From: Ilumatobacteraceae bacterium
GTDB lineage: Bacteria; Actinomycetota; Acidimicrobiia; Acidimicrobiales; Ilumatobacteraceae
Reading direction: 5' to 3'
DNA: 52,220 nucleotides
Assembly: GCA_009694465.1 (NCBI GenBank)
Contig: SHUW01000002.1
Span: 1 to 52,220 of the forward strand
The number at the start of each line of letters is the position of its first letter. The stretch's first letter is position 1. A program made the translations under genes and the position numbers. Below the pieces are notes generated by a model that worked only from the letters and a program-made list of their open reading frames with translations, did not search any database and was not told the origin of the DNA. Below, piece by piece: positions 51,881 through 52,220 of the stretch.

Positions 51881-52220
51881 ACAAAATCTCTGATGCGTTG
51901 GCAACATCGATCGCTAACTGGGTTTTCATTTCCTCAAGACCAGCAAACTTTTGCTCACCGCGTAAGCGAGTAACAAAGCGCAACATTGCGACCTCACCGT
52001 AGAGATCAAGATCAGTTTCGCCGATGATATGTGCCTCAATCAATGAAACCGGTGCATTTTCATAGAAGGTTGGTCGACGTCCAATATTGATGGCGCACGG
52101 ATACATCTCTTCTTTCCCAGCGACCAGACGCACATACCATGCGGCATACACCCCATCTGCAGGAACACACATCGTGACTGGTACCTCAACATTGGCTGTC
52201 GGAAAACCAATGGTTCGGCC
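51870..52220 (-). CDS. ribF: Riboflavin kinase/FAD synthetase RibF, C-terminal part (runs off right edge)
   Basis: Only the C-terminal riboflavin-kinase domain is inside the window; the frame is open to the edge at 52220. GRTIGFPTANVEVP is the RFK nucleotide-binding motif, PADGVYAAWYV follows, then NIGRRPTFYENAPVSLIEAHI and DLYGEVAMLRFVTRLRGEQKF. The enzyme makes FMN and FAD from riboflavin. The track starts at an internal ATG (52172). It faces fbiC, so deazaflavin and flavin synthesis genes lie together, though on opposite strands. Confidence 0.95.
   Translation of the reverse strand, partial: GRTIGFPTANVEVPVTMCVPADGVYAAWYVRLVAGKEEMYPCAINIGRRPTFYENAPVSLIEAHIIGETDLDLYGEVAMLRFVTRLRGEQKFAGLEEMKTQLAIDVANASEILSRA

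Noticed and set aside
1-52220. tRNA, rRNA, CRISPR array, insertion sequence, prophage or att sites
   Set aside because: No cloverleaf-like CCA-ended segments, no regularly spaced repeats, no transposase or integrase motifs and no flanking direct repeats were seen. A tRNA or motif scan would be needed to be certain.

Overview
The window looks like a piece of a moderate-GC actinobacterial chromosome, most likely from the Acidimicrobiia (the Ilumatobacter / freshwater acIV type). The evidence is the fused CofG/CofH protein FbiC for coenzyme F420, three luciferase-like (LLM) oxidoreductases, many acyl-CoA dehydrogenases and short-chain dehydrogenases, an actinobacterial GroES paralogue, and a his/trp gene order close to the mycobacterial one. 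The taxon is inferred from gene content only. Gene packing is dense: there are many 1-4 nt stop/start overlaps, no gene-free stretch over 300 bp, and convergent genes that abut or overlap. I see no rRNA, tRNA, CRISPR array, insertion sequence or prophage.

1-8.9 kb (mostly minus strand) is amino-acid biosynthesis. The order is hisC-hisB-hisH-hisA-hisF followed by a homocysteine methyltransferase (mmuM-like) and an aldo/keto reductase. After an opposite-strand hydrolase comes a GroES-like gene, then hisI, trpE and the start of a YgfZ/GcvT-like gene that runs off the left edge. 8.9-17.2 kb holds aldo/keto and F420/flavin-type oxidoreductases, an MFS transporter, a beta-lactamase-fold hydrolase and a LarE-type sulfur transferase. 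17.2-24.3 kb holds a hydrolase, an unusual peptidase-S51-like protein with a CysRS-like tail, a three-gene zinc/manganese ABC importer and a large secreted lipase-like lipoprotein.

24.3-34.8 kb is lipid or acyl-CoA metabolism (two acyl-CoA dehydrogenases, an acyl-CoA ligase, an MFE-2-type dehydrogenase), then a LapA-like membrane protein, a hydrolase, a PAP2 phosphatase, a metzincin-like lipoprotein with a small partner gene, an SDR and two poorly known proteins. 34.8-40.1 kb carries a phosphohexomutase, an adenosine-kinase-like PfkB kinase and aminopeptidase N.

40.3-48.3 kb is a catabolic block: thiolase, acyl-CoA dehydrogenase, SDR, NTF2-like protein, and a compact minus-strand operon (FAH-family hydrolase, two-domain extradiol dioxygenase, SDR, HsaA-like flavin hydroxylase). 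This operon faces a MarR regulator across a 57-bp divergent promoter with a clear palindromic operator. It is the best candidate here for an undescribed pathway. 48.4-52.2 kb has a chorismate mutase-VOC fusion, fbiC and the 3' part of ribF.

Many first genes have a TANNNT box 6-8 nt before the start codon and no Shine-Dalgarno, which suggests widespread leaderless transcription. The promoter reading is by eye; no alignment, search or folding program was run.
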